DNA of 7,424 nucleotides, from contig JAGWZD010000101.1 in NCBI GenBank assembly GCA_018968995.1, forward strand, positions 1-7,424. The letters run 5' to 3'. A model generated the notes under the pieces. The model had not been told where the DNA came from. It did no database searches and saw only the letters and a list, made by a program, of their open reading frames with translations. This stretch comes from Bdellovibrionales bacterium (GTDB lineage Bacteria; Bdellovibrionota; UBA1018). The translations under genes were made by a program, and so were the position numbers. Below, piece after piece: positions 4,721 through 7,424 of the stretch (position 1 is its first letter; every line of letters begins with the position of its first letter).

Positions 4721-7424
4721 GTGAGGCTACAAATACCTCTAAAAACTGGACGCCAGAGCAACTCGAGATTCTCGAAACCTCGGGGCTGGGCCTTGCTGTA
4801 ACGGCAGGCGCCGGCGCAGGAAAGACCACGACAATAGTTGAAAAATGCGTTCGTTTGCTTCAGGGCAAACCTAGTGCCCGTATTTGTGCTGTCTCGTTTA
4901 CTGAGAGATCTGCCAGTGATCTGCGTGCAAAGCTTTCTAGGGCTTTGAGGGATTCTGAGGGATTCGATCTTTCCAAACATTGGATCACGACGATTCATGG
5001 TTTGTGCGGTTCGATCCTACGCGAGTTTCCTCGTGAAGCCGGATATCAAGGGGATGAAAGAGTTCTTTCTGATGTGGAGACTCAGCGCATTTGGCAGCGG
5101 GCAATTCAGACCCTGTGGATGGAATCCGAGAACTTGCAGACTTCAGAGCAGCCTCAATCCGCACTACAGCGGCTCTTGAGTCGTGAAGGCAAAGCTGGGG
5201 CTGAGTCTCTTTTATTGCGCTTTCGTGAGCTTGAGGCCAGAGCTGTGATTGAGCAGGCGATGTCAGAGCAGGATTTAGACTTACGTGCGGCAGCCGAGGT
5301 CGCTGCTCGGGCTATCCACAGATTCAATGCGTTCAAGGCGAAAGCATCAGGAATTGACTTTTCTGACCTTGAAAAGGCGGCACTATCAGCACTTTCATAC
5401 GAAAATGTCCGTAGTCTGTTGCGTGCAAGGTTTGATTTGGTTTTGGTTGATGAGTTTCAGGATACGAACCCCACTCAAGCACAGATCATTTGGAGCGTGA
5501 TTCGCTCCGATCAGTCCAACCTTTGTGTTGTGGGAGATCCGAAGCAAAGCATTTACCGTTTTAGAGATGCTGACGTGGGTCTGTTCGAGGAGTCCTGTCA
5601 ACGACTGCCCATTCGCAGATCCCTCACTGTTAATTTTCGAAGTCATCCGCGGATTTTAGAAGTAGTAAATCAAATCTGCGCCCCCTTGTTTGAGGCGTCT
5701 TCTCTGTCTTACGAACCCCTGAATTCGGGGCGAGCGGAGAAGGACTTCGGCTTGAGCGACCGGGAGGATCCCGTTTTTCGCTTGGAAGTGAGGTCACCTG
5801 ATGATCTTGCCACTTGGATTGCTTCTGAGCATTCGCGTGGTGTGCGGCTAGAGTCGATGGCCATCCTAGTGAGACGAGTGCGTGGGATGGAGAATTGGAT
5901 TCAAGCCCTTAGTCGTCGTGGAATCCCCGTAGCAGTCGGAGGGGGAGGGCTGTTTTGGAAAGATCCACGAGTTTTGGAACTGCTTTCGTTACTGAAGTGG
6001 TGGTGGTTTCCAGCAGATGAATGGGCAGCACTGGGATTCCTTACTGCACCCTGGGTTCAGGTCCCAAATGAGCAGCTCGATCTATGGAAAAGTCGAGATG
6101 CGAGTTTTGAAGCATTCTGGGACTCTGATCATCCTATCGCTCGTCACCTTGGCTCTTGGCGTTCCAAATCTTTACGCCCAGGCGAACTCTTGGCTTCTCT
6201 TCTGGAGACGCCGGGACTGGAAAATTCCATCGGCGAGCTTTCCCAGTCACTTCTATCGCTATGGTATCGTTGCGAGCAGCTCTCTTTTCAAGGTTCTGAT
6301 TTTGGTGATGTGGTTCGCCGACTTCATGAGGCAAATGAAAATGGTAAGCGTGAGAAAGAAGTTCCACCTCCATCGAATCGCGGAGTTTTGCCGATCCTCA
6401 CCGTCCACGCATCCAAGGGCCTCGAATTCGATCAAGTGTTTCTTTTGGATTTCGGCAGAAAGCAAAAAAATCCGCCCGGGCCTTTACTTTTTGTCGACCG
6501 AAAACGTGGCGTCTTTTTAATTCCACGTGGACCTGACGGCAAACGAAATGACCGCGATGAAAAGTACAAGGACTGGAAGAACTTCGAGGCTTCTGCAGCC
6601 GTTTCGGAGTCTAAACGGGCATTTTATGTAGCGCTGACGCGAGCGAAGAAAAAGTTAATCTTTGTTTGTTCGCCCATCGATCCAGAAAAAGGTTTCGTGA
6701 GGGATCCAGAAAGTGCATTGAGGGTCGATCACTGGCGAGGTTGGCTAGAGCACCTCGGACAAGGTATCCCGTCGAAGTCTGTGGACTTCGTTTCTGAACA
6801 GGAAACTAAACTGAGCCAGGCGGATCACTCGGTACCCGATGTCGCCAGAAGGAATCAACTGGCAGAGTCTGTCCCCGCAAGGATTCGGGCTCGACATAGC
6901 GTCTCGGAGTGGACCCTTCTAGGGCGCTGCGAACGGTCTTATGCGCAGAATTTAATGGTGCAGTTTTCAGTGTCTCAACCAGAGAGTGAGGCGTTGATTC
7001 CAGCGATTTCCCGTCCAGAATATCAGGATGAAAATCTTCAAAATCGAAGGAACGATGGGATTTCCGCAGATGAGCTGGGCAGACGCGTTCACGCGCTTCT
7101 TGAGCGCTGGGCTGAGCATGGGAAAGGGGTCGTTTCTGCGGAAGTCTTGGAGGAGTTCCATCAGCTGATGAAAGAGGCTGGGAAGGGGCGCCTTCATGAA
7201 TCCTCCTTTTTTCAATGGTTAGAGGGGCGGGGGCGATTGCACGAGCATGCCTACGTGGAGCTGCCGTTTGAGTGGGTTGTGGGTGGAGCATCCTTGGTGG
7301 GCGTCATGGACAGGGTTGAGGAGATCTTTCCAGGGCATTGGAGAGTTCTTGATTATAAGGTGCTTAATCGGCGGAAGTCTGATGATGAGATTCGTGCGCT
7401 TTACTCCCATCAGTTAGAGATCTA
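4717..7424 (+). CDS. addA: AddA-like UvrD-family helicase-nuclease subunit (3' end outside window)
   Basis: The frame from ATG 4717 is open to the last base, giving 902 complete codons. It encodes an SF1 (UvrD-type) 3'-5' helicase with a C-terminal nuclease, the AddA motor that unwinds and cuts broken DNA ends. Motifs in order: Q-motif WTPEQLEIL (Q15), Walker A GAGAGKT (31-37, K36), Ia VSFTERSASDL (59-69), TIHG (92-95), Walker B LVDEFQDT (D245, E246), III GDPKQSIYRFRDAD (273-286), IV VNFRSHP (305-311), V HASKGLEF (564-571) and VI FYVALTRAKKKL (636-647). The nuclease region begins near HSVSEWTLLGRCERSY (about 729-744) and carries H792 in GRRVHALLE, D865 in GVMDRVEE, D880 and K882 in VLDYKV, and Q899. 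All helicase and nuclease residues expected for AddA are present. Since the last nuclease motif sits at about 899, the full protein is probably well under the 1232 residues of Bacillus AddA. RecB is less likely because the partner gene is AddB-like and no RecC or RecD is seen here. Confidence 0.93.
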   Translation, partial: MSEATNTSKNWTPEQLEILETSGLGLAVTAGAGAGKTTTIVEKCVRLLQGKPSARICAVSFTERSASDLRAKLSRALRDSEGFDLSKHWITTIHGLCGSILREFPREAGYQGDERVLSDVETQRIWQRAIQTLWMESENLQTSEQPQSALQRLLSREGKAGAESLLLRFRELEARAVIEQAMSEQDLDLRAAAEVAARAIHRFNAFKAKASGIDFSDLEKAALSALSYENVRSLLRARFDLVLVDEFQDTNPTQAQIIWSVIRSDQSNLCVVGDPKQSIYRFRDADVGLFEESCQRLPIRRSLTVNFRSHPRILEVVNQICAPLFEASSLSYEPLNSGRAEKDFGLSDREDPVFRLEVRSPDDLATWIASEHSRGVRLESMAILVRRVRGMENWIQALSRRGIPVAVGGGGLFWKDPRVLELLSLLKWWWFPADEWAALGFLTAPWVQVPNEQLDLWKSRDASFEAFWDSDHPIARHLGSWRSKSLRPGELLASLLETPGLENSIGELSQSLLSLWYRCEQLSFQGSDFGDVVRRLHEANENGKREKEVPPPSNRGVLPILTVHASKGLEFDQVFLLDFGRKQKNPPGPLLFVDRKRGVFLIPRGPDGKRNDRDEKYKDWKNFEASAAVSESKRAFYVALTRAKKKLIFVCSPIDPEKGFVRDPESALRVDHWRGWLEHLGQGIPSKSVDFVSEQETKLSQADHSVPDVARRNQLAESVPARIRARHSVSEWTLLGRCERSYAQNLMVQFSVSQPESEALIPAISRPEYQDENLQNRRNDGISADELGRRVHALLERWAEHGKGVVSAEVLEEFHQLMKEAGKGRLHESSFFQWLEGRGRLHEHAYVELPFEWVVGGASLVGVMDRVEEIFPGHWRVLDYKVLNRRKSDDEIRALYSHQLEI

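Noticed and set aside
6017..6520. A 167-residue + strand frame with a signal-peptide-like hydrophobic stretch
   Set aside because: It lies wholly inside addA, out of frame, across the helicase motif V region; the addA frame is intact and matches its family, so this is a shadow frame.
6806..7291. A 161-residue minus-strand open frame
   Set aside because: It is antisense to the addA nuclease domain and its translation shows no recognisable domain or ribosome site; the sense strand has conserved motifs throughout.

Overview
The window is coding throughout: four genes on the + strand cover every base, each joined to the next by a four-base stop/start overlap (ATGA at 1203, GTGA at 1961, ATGA at 4717). 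The order is purL (3' part only), a purQ-like gene, addB, and addA (5' part only, running off the right end). There is no intergenic space, and I see no RNA gene, mobile element, repeat array, promoter or terminator.

The first two genes resemble the two subunits of phosphoribosylformylglycinamidine (FGAM) synthase, the fourth step of purine synthesis. PurQ normally releases ammonia from glutamine and PurL uses it, with ATP, to aminate FGAR. Both copies look altered. The PurQ-like protein keeps the family fold signatures and the catalytic His-Glu, but the nucleophilic Cys of the nucleophile loop is Gly (G101, codon GGA at 1503-1505). The visible C-terminal half of PurL has also lost several residues that are usually conserved. 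The pair may form an ammonia-dependent or non-catalytic synthase, or may be a diverged paralogue.

The second two genes encode a two-subunit recombination and repair helicase-nuclease of the AddAB type, which resects double-strand DNA ends for RecA-dependent repair. AddB has an N-terminal helicase-like region without a recognisable Walker A motif, followed by a PD-(D/E)XK nuclease domain with the four cysteines expected for an iron-sulfur cluster. AddA has a complete set of UvrD-type helicase motifs and its own C-terminal nuclease motifs, which end just before the window edge.

The PurL looks like the long form found in Deltaproteobacteria and relatives, with a separate PurQ. Together with compact AddA and AddB proteins and a roughly balanced base composition, this suggests a Gram-negative bacterium of the old Deltaproteobacteria or Bdellovibrionota. 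That placement is an inference from remembered family patterns, not a database result. The window does not look like a defence island or mobile region. Its most notable feature is the Cys-to-Gly change in the PurQ-like protein and its tight linkage to a DNA-repair complex.
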